From assembly GCA_963822295.1 (NCBI GenBank), contig CAWGHD010000002.1, forward strand, positions 62,001 to 126,000: a stretch of 64,000 nt of DNA, in the 5' to 3' direction. The DNA is from VRUE01 sp963822295. GTDB lineage: Bacteria > Actinomycetota > Thermoleophilia > Solirubrobacterales > 70-9. Position 1 is the stretch's first letter, and every line of letters starts with the position of its first letter. A program made the position numbers and the translations under genes. Below are positions 47,724-57,069 of the stretch, piece by piece. Below the pieces are notes generated by a model. The model had not been told where the DNA came from. It saw only the letters and a list, made by a program, of their open reading frames with translations, and searched no databases.

Positions 47724-48961
47724 CAACCCGCTCCCTGCCGCTCTCCGACGTCAGGGTCCTCGACCTCTCGCGACTGCTGCCGGGGGGCTTCTGCTCGCTC
47801 CTGCTCGCCGACCTCGGCGCCGAGGTGCTCAAGGTCGAGGACACCGGGATGGGGGACTACATCCGCTGGGCGCCCCCCTACTACGGGGACGAGGCCGACC
47901 AGGACCTCGGCACCCGCTCCTCGCTCTACCTCGCCCTCAACCGGGGCAAGCGCTCGGTCCGGCTCGACCTCAAGTCCGACGCCGGGCGCGAGGCGCTGCT
48001 GCGCCTGGTCGAGTCCCACGACGTCGTCCTCGACGGCTTCCGCCCCGGCGTCCTCGACCGGCTCGGCGTCGGCTACGAGCGGATGCGCGAGGCGAATCCC
48101 GGGATCGTCGTCTGCGCGATCACGGGCTACGGCCAGGACGGCCCCAACGTCGAGCGCGCCGGTCACGACATGAACTACCTGGGCCTGGTCGGCCTGCTCG
48201 GCCTGACCGGCTCCAAGGACGGCCCGCCGGTGCAGTCCGGCGGCCAGATCGCCGACATCGGCGGCGGCGCGCTGATGGCCGCCTTCGGGGTGATGGCGGC
48301 GCTGCACGAGCGGCGCCGCTCCGGAGAGGGCCAGTACGTCGACATCTCGATGGCCGACGGGGCGCTCTCCTGGCTGGCCCTCGTCGCCGGCCGCTACTTC
48401 TGCGACGGCGAGGTCCCGCAGCGCGGCGAACAGCAGCTCGCCGGCGGGCTCGCCTGCTACATGCCCTACGAGGCGAGCGACGGCTGGATCAGCTGCGGCG
48501 CGCTCGAGCCGAAGTTCTGGAGCGCCTTCTGCAACGGGGTCGGCCGGCCCGACCTGGTCGAGCGGCAGTTCGACCCGCCCGGCTCCGACGGCTGGCGCGA
48601 GATCGCCGAGGTCTTCAGGGGCCGCTCCCGCGAGGAGTGGAAAGCCTTCAACGACGAGCACAACTGCTGCATCGAGCCCGTCCTCGACCTCGACGAGGCG
48701 CTCGACTCGGAGCTGGTCCGGGCGCGCGAGATGGTCGTCGAGGTGGACCAGCCCGGCTTCGGCCCGGTCCGCCAGCTCGGCGTCCCGGTGAAGCTCAGCC
48801 GCACCCCGGGCGACCCGACCCGCGCGGCGCCCGCCTTCGGCGAGCACACCGACGAGGTGCTCGCCGAGGCCGGCTACTCGGTCCAAGAGATTGCGGCGAT
48901 GGTGGAGTCGGGCGCGGCCGCCGGCCCCGGCACCGACTCCGCGACCACCTTCCGCGCATGA
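47720..48961 (+). CDS. Family III CoA-transferase (CaiB/BaiF)
   Basis: 413 residues. RVLDLSRLLPGGFCSLLLADLGAEVLKVE, RGKRSVRLDLKS, DGFRPGVLDRLG and the catalytic Asp in AGHDMNYLG are all present. The family moves CoA between carboxylic acids or racemises alpha-methylacyl-CoA. Its spectrum here is open; the preceding BKACE supplies an acyl-CoA. Its stop overlaps the MerR start (ATGA). Confidence 0.88.
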   Translation: MTTRSLPLSDVRVLDLSRLLPGGFCSLLLADLGAEVLKVEDTGMGDYIRWAPPYYGDEADQDLGTRSSLYLALNRGKRSVRLDLKSDAGREALLRLVESHDVVLDGFRPGVLDRLGVGYERMREANPGIVVCAITGYGQDGPNVERAGHDMNYLGLVGLLGLTGSKDGPPVQSGGQIADIGGGALMAAFGVMAALHERRRSGEGQYVDISMADGALSWLALVAGRYFCDGEVPQRGEQQLAGGLACYMPYEASDGWISCGALEPKFWSAFCNGVGRPDLVERQFDPPGSDGWREIAEVFRGRSREEWKAFNDEHNCCIEPVLDLDEALDSELVRAREMVVEVDQPGFGPVRQLGVPVKLSRTPGDPTRAAPAFGEHTDEVLAEAGYSVQEIAAMVESGAAAGPGTDSATTFRA

Positions 48962-49668
48962 GCGCCCAGCCTGGCGGAAACCCGGACCTGCTCCGCATGG
49001 GCGAGCTGGCCGAGGCCTCCGGCGTCCCGGCGCCGACGATCAAGCACTACCTGCGCGAGGGGCTGCTCCCCGAGCCGGTCAAGACCAGCCGCAACATGGC
49101 CTACTACCCACCCGAGTTCGTCGACCGGATCAAGCTGATCAAGCAGCTCCAGGAGGAGCGCTTCATGCCGCTGAAGGCGATCAAGTCGGTCCTCGACGAG
49201 GACCCCGACCGCGCCCGCGCCCTGGTCGAGCTCGAGGACCGGATCCTCGACCGCGCCCTCGCCGGCGAGCGCACCCGGACCAGCGCCGCCGAGGCCCGCG
49301 AGCGCTACGGCGTCCCCAAGGAGGTGCTCGACCGGCTCGAGGAGCTCGAGGTGCTGAGCCCCAACAGCCGCGGCTACTCGCCCTCCGACGTCAAGATCAT
49401 CGAGGCGATCAGCCGCTTTCGGGCGGGCGGCTACGACGAGGAGATCGGCTTCACCGTCTACGACACCCTGCGCTACAAGAGCGCCCTCGAAGAGCTCGTC
49501 CGCCAGGAGGTCGACGTCGTCATGACCCGCCTCGCCGGCGAGGTGCCGCCGGAGCGCGTGGTGGAGATGCTCGAAGCGGGCTCCCAGCCGCTCCAGGACC
49601 TGATCGCCGCCCTCCACACCAAGCTGATGGTCGCCGAGCTCGAGCGCCACCGCGCCGGCCGTTCTTAG
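48958..49668 (+). CDS. MerR-family regulator with two HTH units
   Basis: 236 residues. The first MerR winged helix is at 13-80 (MGELAEASGVPAPTIKHYL, REGLLPEPVKTSRNMAYY). A second MerR-like helix pair occurs at about 120-160 (RYGVPKEVLDRLEELEVLSP with GYSPSDVKIIEAI). No metal-binding Cys. Last gene of the crotonase-to-CoA-transferase operon, so it may control it in cis. The C-terminal 70 residues are helical and could hold an effector site. Confidence 0.82.
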   Translation: MSAQPGGNPDLLRMGELAEASGVPAPTIKHYLREGLLPEPVKTSRNMAYYPPEFVDRIKLIKQLQEERFMPLKAIKSVLDEDPDRARALVELEDRILDRALAGERTRTSAAEARERYGVPKEVLDRLEELEVLSPNSRGYSPSDVKIIEAISRFRAGGYDEEIGFTVYDTLRYKSALEELVRQEVDVVMTRLAGEVPPERVVEMLEAGSQPLQDLIAALHTKLMVAELERHRAGRS

Positions 49669-50660
49669 TCCTTTGGGGCGCCCCCGGCGCCGGCGCGCAT
49701 CGCTGCCAGGCCCTGCTCGTGGGAGACGCGCGGCTCGTAGCCGAGCTCCTCGCGGGCCTTCGAGATGTCGATCGTGCACTCCTGGGTGAGGATCCAGGAT
49801 CGGATCCTGGTCATCGGCGGCTCGCCGGCGAGGGGCAGCTTCCAGAGGGCCTCGCAGACCCGGGCCAGCGGCGCCGCGGTCCAGGCGGGCAGGCTGCGGC
49901 CGGGCGGCTCGACCCCCTGGGTGCGCAGCATCGCGGTCACGAACTCGCGGAAGACGACCGGCTCGCCGTCGGTGATGAAGTAGGCCTCGCCGGGCCTGCC
50001 CCGCTCGGCGCAGAGGACCAGCCCCTCGACGACGTTGTCGACGTGGGCCGTGTCGGTGACGTTGCGCCCGCCGCCGATCCAGGCGAACTGGCCCTTCTCG
50101 ACCGTCTCCACCATCTCCGGCAGCAGCGTCGTGTCGCCCTCGCCCCAGACGAACCTCGGTCGCATCGCCACCGTCTCGAAGCCCTCGCGGCTGGCCTCGC
50201 GCACCGCCAGCTCGGCCCTCGCCTTCGTCGCCGGGTAGGGGGCCTTCGAGTCCGGCCGCAGCGGCGCCGTCTCGTCGACTTCGACGAGCGGCTCGCCGGC
50301 CATCAGCGCCGCCTCGGTCCCGCAGTGGACGAAGCGGCGCACGCCGGCGCCTTCGCAGGCGGCGAGCACGTTGCGGGTGCCCTCGACGTTGCCGCGCTCG
50401 AAGTCCTCCCAGCGGCCCCACTCGCCGAGGTGGGCAGCGAGGTGGAAGGCGGTCGCGCAGCCGGCGGCGCCGGCCGCCAGCGAGTCGCGGTCGCCGAGGT
50501 CGCCGCGCACGGCCTCGGCGCCGAGCGCCTCGACCTTCGCCGCCGCCGCGTCGGAGCGCGCCAGCGCCCGCACCGGGCGCCCTTCGGCGACGAGCCGTCC
50601 GACCAGCGCGCCGCCGATGAACCCGGACCCGCCGGTGACGAAGGACTTTCCCGCGCTCAT
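49665..50660 (-). CDS. NAD-dependent epimerase/3-beta-hydroxysteroid dehydrogenase-like protein
   Basis: 331 residues. Extended SDR: FVTGGSGFIGGALV at the N-terminus, the AFHLAAHLGEWG region, and catalytic YPATKARAE with FVWGEGDTTLLP. It resembles 3-beta-HSD/isomerase and dihydroflavonol-reductase types. Stop codons of this gene and the convergent MerR share bases (49665-49668). It follows the cyclase gene by 13 bases. Confidence 0.85.
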   Translation of the reverse strand: MSAGKSFVTGGSGFIGGALVGRLVAEGRPVRALARSDAAAAKVEALGAEAVRGDLGDRDSLAAGAAGCATAFHLAAHLGEWGRWEDFERGNVEGTRNVLAACEGAGVRRFVHCGTEAALMAGEPLVEVDETAPLRPDSKAPYPATKARAELAVREASREGFETVAMRPRFVWGEGDTTLLPEMVETVEKGQFAWIGGGRNVTDTAHVDNVVEGLVLCAERGRPGEAYFITDGEPVVFREFVTAMLRTQGVEPPGRSLPAWTAAPLARVCEALWKLPLAGEPPMTRIRSWILTQECTIDISKAREELGYEPRVSHEQGLAAMRAGAGGAPKD

Positions 50661-50673
50661 CGGCCTGGGCGCC

Positions 50674-53600
50674 TCAGCGGGCACCGGTGCTGAGCGCCTC
50701 GCGCTCTCCCTCGATCTCCCCCAGGGCCAGTTTCGAGCCGATTTCGGTCGCACATCGAGCGGCCTCGTCGAGCGTGCCGCCGGCCGCCTCGACCTCGCCG
50801 CCGGCCGCCTCCGCGCGGGCCTGGGCGAGCAGGGTGAGGGGGAGGGACCAGCGCCGCCCGAGCCGGCGCCCCTCGTCGGCCGCGGCGCGCGCCACATCGG
50901 CCGCCTCCTCGACGCGGCCGACGCCGCGCAGCGCTTCCGACCGTATCCCGCCGCGCCAGGTTTCCATCTCGCCTCCGGTGCCCATCGCGTCGCGGTAGAT
51001 GCTCTCGCCTTCCTCGATCGCCCTCAGCGCCGCCTCGTGATCGCCGCTCGCGTTCAGGCAATACGCGTGGTTGGCGAGCGCGAGGCTGCGCGAGAAGACG
51101 TCGCCGAGCTGCTCGGTCAGCTCGCAGTTGCGCCGACTGAGGGCGACCCCGCCCTCGGCGTCGCCGCGGACCGCGCGCACCAAGGCCTGGGTCCCGCGTA
51201 TCCAGCTCGCAGACTCGGGGTCCTGGGTCCGGTCGGAGAGGCGCATGGCCTGGTCGAGCAGGCGCTCCGCCTCGTCGAATTCCCCGCGCTCCCGGCGCAC
51301 CGTCGCCTTGCCCATGTGCGCCCATGCGACCGGGTTGCCGATCACGATCTCGGCGCCGACCGTGGGGTCGCCGCCGGAGAGCTCGATCACGCTGTCAAGC
51401 CAGCGCTCGAAGTCCTCGAAATCGCCCCCGTGCAGGCGCGCGTATGCGGATGCCGCGCGGATCGCCACGCGCAGGTGCAGGTCGCCCGACTCGTCGGCCA
51501 GGCGCGACGCCTCGTCGGCGGCGGCGATCCAGCTCTCGGACTCGAGCACCAGACCCGGGCGCGCTCCGGTCGTCATGCGCAGCAGGGCAAGCGCCCTCGC
51601 GTCCCCCGTCCGCTCCGCCATCTCCTCGGCCTCCCCGACGAGCTTCGCTTCCTGGTCGGGGTCCATTCCGAGCCGCCAGGCGAAGTCGAGCTGCAGGAGG
51701 CGCGAGGAGAGCGCCAGGGCCCGGGTCTCGTCTCCGTCGTCGAGTTCGTCGGCACGCAGCATGACCTCCCGCCAGAGGCGCAGCGCCTCCCGAGGCTGGC
51801 TTGCGCCGGCCCAGAAGGCCGCACGGGCGTACCAGCGGGCCGCCTCGAGGGTTTCGCCGCCAGCCGCCATGTGGTCGGCGACCAGGGCGGCAAGCTCGTC
51901 GTGTCGCTCCCCCGGATTGAGCTCGACGATCGCCCGCGCCGCAGCCGCGTGGGTCGCTTCGCGGCGATCGGCGAGCTGCGTCCCGTAGGCGACCTCGCGG
52001 GTCAGCGGATGGCGGAAGGCGAGGACCTTTTCGGGGTAGATCTCCGCTTCGTAGAGGAACCCGGATTCGGTCAGCTCGCAGATCACGGGCTCCATCTCGT
52101 CGTGGCCGATCCCGGCCGTCATCCGCAGTTCGCGCGCGCCCAGCTCCTTGCCGACCACCGAGGCGACCTGGAGCAGCGTCTTCGCGTCGGCGCTGAGCCG
52201 GTCGATCCGGGCGGCGAGGATCGCCTGCACCGTCGGCGGCACCCCGGCGTCCTCGACCGGGCGGACCAGGCGGTAGGAGGCGCGCTCGCCCTCCAGGTGG
52301 CCGCGCTCGGCCAGCTCGCGGACGATCTCCTCGATGAAGAACGGGTTGCCCTGGGCACGCTCGTGGATCAGCTCCCCGAGGCCGTCGAGCGATGGGTCCT
52401 CGCCGGCCAGGTCGCGCAGCATCTCGCGCGTGTCCTCCTCGCCGAGCGGCTCGAGCGAGACCTGGCGAAAGGAGCTCGGGCTCCAGGCCGGCGTGTATTC
52501 GGGCCTGTAGTTGACGACAGCCAGCGTCTTCGTGTCCTCGATCGAGCGCACCATGTCGCCGAGCATCACGTGGCTCGCCTCGTCCATCCAGTGCAGGTCC
52601 TCGATCACGATGAGGACGGTGTCGCGCCGGTCGGCGGCGTTGATGAGCCGGCAGACGACGTCGCCGAGCAGCCGCTGTCTCGCCTCGGCGCTCATCGGCG
52701 GCACCGGCCGGTCGGGGTCGGGGATGCCGAGGAAGTCGAACAGCAACGGCAGGCTGTCGGCGAGCTCCGGCTCGAGCAGCAGCGAGCGCCCGGCGACGCG
52801 CTCGCGAGCGACGCGCTCGTTGTCGGAGTCGGAGATCCCGAAGTAGGCGCGCATCAGCTGCAGGACCGGCATGAAGGGGGTCGACTTGCCGTGCGACTGA
52901 GCCTGCGCTTCGAAGACCTCGATGCCCTTCTCGCGGCAGCGTTCGGCGAATTCGAGGCAGAGCCGGCTCTTGCCGACGCCCGGGTCGGCGACGACGGTGA
53001 GAACGCCGCCGTCGCCACGCTCGGCCCGCTCGAAGGCCTCCTCGAAGATCTCCATCTCCCCGCTGCGGCCGACGAAGCGCGAGAAGCCGCGCTCACGCGA
53101 GAGGTCGAGCCGGGAGCGCGCCCCGCCGACGCCGGCCAGCTCGAAGACGCGCACCGGCCGGCTCGCGCCCTTGATCTCGAACTCGCCGAGGTCCTCGAGT
53201 TCCAGGAAGCCCTCCGCGAGCCCGGCGGTCTCCTCGGTCAGGTAGGCCTTGCCGGGCTCGGCGAGCGCCTCCATGCGCTGGGCGAGCCCGACCGTGTGGC
53301 CGATCGCCGTGTAGTCGGCGGGCGAGGAGGCGCCGGTGCCGATCGCCCCCGCGACCACCTCACCCGAGTTGACCCCGATCCTGACCGAGAAGCTGAGGCC
53401 CTCCGCGCGGCGCAGCTCCGCCGCGTACTCGCCGACGTCGTCGAGCATCTGCAGCGCCGCGTAGCAGGCGCGCCGAGCGTGGTCCTCGTGGGCGATCGGA
53501 GCGCCGAAGACCGCCATGATCCCGTCGCCGGTGAATTTGTCGACCGTGCCCTCGAAGCGCTCGACCGACTCGGTCAGGATCGAGAAGAAGCGCTGCATGA

Positions 53601-53718
53601 TCTTGCGCCACTCCTCGGGATCCTGTTGCTCGGCCAGGTCCATCGAGCCCTTGACGTCGGCGAACAGGACCGTCACCTGCTTGCGCTCAGCGTCGTCCTT
53701 GCCGAGGGTGGACACCAT
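50674..53718 (-). CDS. Class III nucleotide cyclase-AAA ATPase-TPR regulator
   Basis: 1,014 residues. Residues 1-190 are a class III cyclase: LFADVKGSM and DKFTGDGIMAVFGAP carry both metal Asp residues, ADYTAIG the base-selecting Asp; the transition-state Asn is Gly (HTVGLAQR), so activity may be weak. Residues about 215-500 are a STAND-like ATPase (ADPGVGKSR Walker A, VLIVIEDLHWMDE Walker B). The rest is TPR-type helices. Such proteins are signalling hubs. TATCTT ends 6 bases before the ATG (leaderless). Confidence 0.88.
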   Translation of the reverse strand: MVSTLGKDDAERKQVTVLFADVKGSMDLAEQQDPEEWRKIMQRFFSILTESVERFEGTVDKFTGDGIMAVFGAPIAHEDHARRACYAALQMLDDVGEYAAELRRAEGLSFSVRIGVNSGEVVAGAIGTGASSPADYTAIGHTVGLAQRMEALAEPGKAYLTEETAGLAEGFLELEDLGEFEIKGASRPVRVFELAGVGGARSRLDLSRERGFSRFVGRSGEMEIFEEAFERAERGDGGVLTVVADPGVGKSRLCLEFAERCREKGIEVFEAQAQSHGKSTPFMPVLQLMRAYFGISDSDNERVARERVAGRSLLLEPELADSLPLLFDFLGIPDPDRPVPPMSAEARQRLLGDVVCRLINAADRRDTVLIVIEDLHWMDEASHVMLGDMVRSIEDTKTLAVVNYRPEYTPAWSPSSFRQVSLEPLGEEDTREMLRDLAGEDPSLDGLGELIHERAQGNPFFIEEIVRELAERGHLEGERASYRLVRPVEDAGVPPTVQAILAARIDRLSADAKTLLQVASVVGKELGARELRMTAGIGHDEMEPVICELTESGFLYEAEIYPEKVLAFRHPLTREVAYGTQLADRREATHAAAARAIVELNPGERHDELAALVADHMAAGGETLEAARWYARAAFWAGASQPREALRLWREVMLRADELDDGDETRALALSSRLLQLDFAWRLGMDPDQEAKLVGEAEEMAERTGDARALALLRMTTGARPGLVLESESWIAAADEASRLADESGDLHLRVAIRAASAYARLHGGDFEDFERWLDSVIELSGGDPTVGAEIVIGNPVAWAHMGKATVRRERGEFDEAERLLDQAMRLSDRTQDPESASWIRGTQALVRAVRGDAEGGVALSRRNCELTEQLGDVFSRSLALANHAYCLNASGDHEAALRAIEEGESIYRDAMGTGGEMETWRGGIRSEALRGVGRVEEAADVARAAADEGRRLGRRWSLPLTLLAQARAEAAGGEVEAAGGTLDEAARCATEIGSKLALGEIEGEREALSTGAR

Positions 53719-53724
53719 CCGTTC

Positions 53725-53734
53725 AAGATAGCCT
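53725..53734. promoter_or_regulatory. Overlapping divergent -10 boxes
   Basis: TATCTT on minus (53725-53730) serves the cyclase ATG at 53718 with a 6-base spacer; TAGCCT on plus (53729-53734) serves the SDR GTG at 53742 with 7 bases. The boxes share two base pairs in a 23-base intergenic region, so the two promoters must exclude each other. Confidence 0.5.
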
Positions 53735-53741
53735 GCGGCGC

Positions 53742-54582
53742 GTGCCCACGGCTCTGGTGACCGGCGCCTCGACCGGGATCGGCCGCGCCACGGCGCTGCT
53801 GCTCGACTCGGATGGATGGAAGGTCTACGCCGGCGTGCGCCGCGAGGCCGACGCCGAGTCGCTGGCCGGGGAGGGCTCGGATCGGCTCGCGCCGCTGATC
53901 CTCGACGTCACCGACCCCGCACAGATGACGGCCGCCGCCGAGCGGATCCGCTCCGAGTGCGACGGCCGCCTCGACGGGCTCGTCAACAACGCCGGGATCA
54001 GCCTGCCGAGCCCGCTGGAGACGATGCCGATCGAGGACTTCCGGCGCCAGGTCGAGGTCAACCTGACCGCGCAGGTGGCGGTGACGCAGGCGATGCTGCC
54101 GCTGATCCGCGCCGCTCGGGGAGGCCGGATCGTCTTCATCAGCTCGATCGGCGGGCGGATCGCGTTCCCGATGACCGGCGCGTACCACGCCGCCAAGTTC
54201 GGGATCGAGGCGGTCGGCGACGTCTTCCGCCGCGAGCTGCGCCGCTGGGGGATCTCCGTCTCGATCGTCGAGCCGGGCTCGATCGCGACCGCGATCTGGG
54301 ACCGGGGCGAGCGCACCGCGGACGAGATCGGCGAGCGCTCCCCGGAGCTCGACTCGCTCTACGGCGCGGCGATCGAGAAGTACCGCGGCGTCGTCAAGGG
54401 AGTCGCCGAGCGGGGGATCCCGCCGGAGCAGGTCGCCAGGGCGATCGAGCACGCGCTCGCCGCCCGCCGCCCGCGCACCCGATACCTGGTCGGCCTCGAC
54501 GCCAAGTTCCAGGCCCGGGCCGAAGTACCTGATCCCGACCAGGCTCTTCGACCGGATCGTCGCTCGCGTGATCGGCGTCTAG
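53742..54582 (+). CDS. SDR oxidoreductase, one frameshift near the end
   Basis: About 279 residues after removing one inserted base near 54,520. LVTGASTGIGRATA, LVNNAGIS, Ser of FISSIGG and the catalytic YHAAK are intact. It is a classical SDR of the type acting on retinol-like or hydroxysteroid substrates. After the shift, the true end reads KYLIPTRLFDRIVARVIGV with a TAG at 54580. GTG start follows a leaderless-type -10 box. Confidence 0.82.
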
Positions 54583-54616
54583 GCCCGCCATCTCCCTTTG
54601 GACGCGGGCGGTCCAC

Positions 54617-54649
54617 TATACTGAGTAGGACCCGATTGACTGGTCAATC
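54617..54649 (+). promoter_or_regulatory. Promoter (TATACT) and operator upstream of nitrilase-tetR
   Basis: TATACT at 54617-54622 is followed by the palindrome GATTGAC-TG-GTCAATC (54634-54649), with perfect 7-base arms, where the transcript would start. It matches the site at 13968 apart from three transitions. Repression by the TetR protein encoded in this operon is the simplest reading. Confidence 0.55.
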
Positions 54650-54686
54650 AGCCAGGGTTCGGTCCCCCATCACAGGAGAGGTAGCG

Positions 54687-55520
54687 TTGCGAGTCGCCGC
54701 CGTACAGCTCAACTCGACCGACGAGAAGCCGCGAAACCTCGCGACGGCCGAGCGCCTGGTGCGCGCCGCCGCCGCCGATGGGGCCGAGCTGGTCGCCCTG
54801 CCGGAGAAGTGGAACCTGCTGGCCGGCGGCGAGGCGCTGCTCGCCGGCGCCGAGACGCTCGACGGCCCCAGCCTGAGCGCCGCCCGCGGCTGGGCGCGTG
54901 AGCTCGGCATCGACCTGCTCGCCGGCAGCATCTCCGAGCGTCGCGAGGGCGAGAAGGCCTTCAACACCTCGGTCCTGATCGGCCCCGATGGCGAGGACCT
55001 CGCCGTCTACCGCAAGATCCACATGTTCGACGTCGACGTCGGCGGCGTCTCCTACCGCGAGTCCGAGCACGAGGAGCCGGGCTCGGAGATCGTCACCGCC
55101 GACGCTCGGGGACCTGATCGTCGGGCTGACCGTCTGCTACGACCTGCGCTTCCCGGAGCTGTTCCGGATCCTCGCCGTGCGCGGCGCCCGCCTGGTCACC
55201 GTCCCGTCGGCCTTCACGCTGGCGACCGGCCGCGACCACTGGGAGGTGCTGCTGCGGGCGCGGGCGATCGAGAACCAGGCCTTCGTCGCTCGCCCCGAAC
55301 CAGGTCGGCGAGGCGCCGCCCGCACTTCGACTCCTACGGGCACTCGGCGATAGTCGACCCCTGGGGCATGGTGCTCGCCACCGCGCCCGACGAGGAGTGC
55401 TTCGTCGCCGCCGACCTCGACCTCTCCGCGCAGGAGCGGGTGCGCGAGTCGCTGCCCTCGCTCGCCAACCGGCGCCCGGAGGCGTACTCCTGGCCCCAGC
55501 TCGCGGAGATGAGGGCGTAG
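54687..55520 (+). CDS. Nitrilase/carbon-nitrogen hydrolase, three frameshifts
   Basis: About 277 residues from a TTG with AGGAGAGG (54674-54681) five bases upstream. Three single-base insertions (about 55,104, 55,289 and 55,320) sum to one codon, so the frame is restored. Catalytic Glu is in LVALPEKWN, Lys in YRKIHMFD, and the Cys in LTVCYDLRFPEL after the first shift. It is an omega-amidase/Nit1-type hydrolase of amides. Cotranscribed with the following tetR. Confidence 0.82.
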   Translation: MRVAAVQLNSTDEKPRNLATAERLVRAAAADGAELVALPEKWNLLAGGEALLAGAETLDGPSLSAARGWARELGIDLLAGSISERREGEKAFNTSVLIGPDGEDLAVYRKIHMFDVDVGGVSYRESEHEEPGSEIVTADARGPDRRADRLLRPALPGAVPDPRRARRPPGHRPVGLHAGDRPRPLGGAAAGAGDREPGLRRSPRTRSARRRPHFDSYGHSAIVDPWGMVLATAPDEECFVAADLDLSAQERVRESLPSLANRRPEAYSWPQLAEMRA

Positions 55521-56120
55521 TGGCCAAGGCGCCCCCGATCGACAAGCGCCGCCAGATCCTCGACGCGGCGGTGCGCGTCTTCGCCCGCCAGGGCTTCCAC
55601 GCGACCCGCGTCTCCGACATCGCCGACGAGGCCGGGGTCGCCTACGGGCTCGTCTACCACTACTTCAACTCCAAGGACGAGGTCCTCAACGAGCTCTTCA
55701 TCGAGCGCTGGTCGCTGCTGCTCTCGGCGATCGAGGAGACCGACGCCAGCGCCGAGACGCCGCGCGCGAAGCTGGCCGCCGTCGCCTCCTTCATCGTCGA
55801 CTCCTACCGCCACGACCCGGAGCTGATGAAGGTGATCATCGTCGAGGTCACCCGCGCCGCCAACTCCTTCGGCCGCACCCACCTGCCGGAGATCCGCCGC
55901 GCCTACGACTCGATCGCGAAGATCGTCGCCGACGGCCAGGAGGCGGGCGCCTTCCGCAACGACGTCGACCCCGCTGTTCGCCTCGATGTCGTTCTACGGG
56001 GCGATCGAGCAGCTGCTCTCGGGCTGGATCTTCGAGCTGATCCCGGCCTCCGCGACCGACTTCGAGCAGGCCAAGGAACTTGTGGTGACGACGATCTGCG
56101 ACGGCCTCGAGCCACGATAG
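55520..56120 (+). CDS. TetR/AcrR-family regulator, one frameshift
   Basis: About 199 residues after removing one base near 55,970. GTG overlaps the nitrilase stop. HTH: ILDAAVRVFARQGFHATRV and GVAYGLVYHYFNSKDEVL. After the shift, FASMSFYGAIEQLLSGWIF continues the TetR_C domain of fatty-acid/FadR-like regulators. Likely autoregulates through the palindrome at 54634-54649 and may act on the second copy at 13968; both are inference. Confidence 0.85.
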
Positions 56121-56139
56121 GTAAGGTCGCGAACCGGGT

Positions 56140-56274
56140 ATGGACAACGACATAGTCAAACGACTGATCTGGAGCGGGATGCTCGCCGCGAGCGGCGCGC
56201 TGGCCAGCATCCTCGCCGCGCGGGTCGCGGCGCTGCTCTACCGCCGCCTCTTCGACGAAGATCCGCCCGAGTAG
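56140..56274 (+). CDS. Small single-span membrane protein
   Basis: 44 residues. MDNDIVKRLIWSGMLAASGA with a following Ala/Leu-rich stretch forms one membrane helix and a basic-acidic end (YRRLFDEDPPE). Size and place before a holin-like and a DUF3618 gene recall DUF4235-type cell-envelope proteins. Too short to be certain, but frame and context fit. Confidence 0.5.
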   Translation: MDNDIVKRLIWSGMLAASGALASILAARVAALLYRRLFDEDPPE

Positions 56275-56276
56275 GG

Positions 56277-56811
56277 ATGCCGACGACCAGACGCCGGCAA
56301 GCCGACGCAGATCGGTCGCCGAGCTCGTCTTCGACGTCTCGGAACGGACCTCGACGCTGATCCGCGAGGAGATCGAGCTCGCCAAGGCCGAGGTCTCCGA
56401 CAAAGTCGGCAAGCTCGCACGCGGCTCCGTCGTCGGCATCGCCGCCGGCGTCTTCGCCTTTCTCGCCCTGATCCTGATCATGGAGGGCATCGCCTGGCTG
56501 CTCAACGAAGAGGTCTTCGACGGCAACGCCTGGCCCGGCTTCTTCGTCGAGGCCGCCGTCTTCCTCCTGATCGCCGCCGCCGCCGGGTTCTTCGCCTACA
56601 AGTCGCTCAAGGCGGGCGCCCCGCCGGTGCCCGAGCAGGCGATCGAGGAGGCCAAGCTGATCAGGGAGATGATCGAAGGCGACGAAGGAAGCCGGCTCCG
56701 GTCGCTCCCCCGCCGGCGGGCGCGCCGCCTGTGGCGGCTCCGCCGCCCGTGCAGCCCGCGGCGTCGCCTCCGCCTCCGCCGCCACCACCTCCTCCGGGGG
56801 CGCCGAGATGA
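56277..56811 (+). CDS. Holin superfamily III-like (Phage_holin_3_6) membrane protein, two frameshifts
   Basis: About 178 residues if one base is missing near 56,305 and one near 56,690. The middle part is clear: RSVAELVFDVSERTSTLIRE, EIELAKAEVSDKVGKLARG and two membrane helices near 56,415-56,490 and 56,540-56,600. The tail is a Pro-rich stretch in another frame whose TGA overlaps the DUF3618 ATG, which supports the two indels. The ATG at 56277 is the only sensible start. A housekeeping envelope protein rather than a phage gene. Confidence 0.65.
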
Positions 56812-57059
56812 GCGCCCGGCCCGAGCCGATCAGGCAGCCCACCGCCGGCCTGCCGGGGCGCAGCCCCGCGCAGATCCGCCGCGACATCGACGCCCAGCGC
56901 CAGGACCTCGGCCGCTCGGTCGAGGAGCTTCGCACCCGGGTCACCGAACTGACCGACTGGCGCCGCCAGGTTCGCGAGCACCGCTCCCAGCTGATCGTCG
57001 GCGCCGCCGTCGTCGGCTTTGCGATCGGCGGCCTGGCGATGCTCCGCCGCCGCGGCTGA
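56808..57059 (+). CDS. DUF3618 protein
   Basis: 83 residues. RSPAQIRRDIDAQRQDLGRSVEELRTRV (heptad helix) followed by one membrane helix (LIVGAAVVGFAIGGLAML) and a basic end. This is the DUF3618 layout. It is nearly always next to the holin-like protein, as here (ATGA overlap), and is presumed to act on the cell envelope. Confidence 0.8.
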   Translation: MSARPEPIRQPTAGLPGRSPAQIRRDIDAQRQDLGRSVEELRTRVTELTDWRRQVREHRSQLIVGAAVVGFAIGGLAMLRRRG

Positions 57060-57069
57060 TTCGCCGCGG

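Noticed and set aside
56277..57059. Phage lysis module (holin-like gene)
   Set aside because: Holin_3_6 plus DUF3618 genes are a common chromosomal envelope pair in actinobacteria; no other phage gene is nearby.
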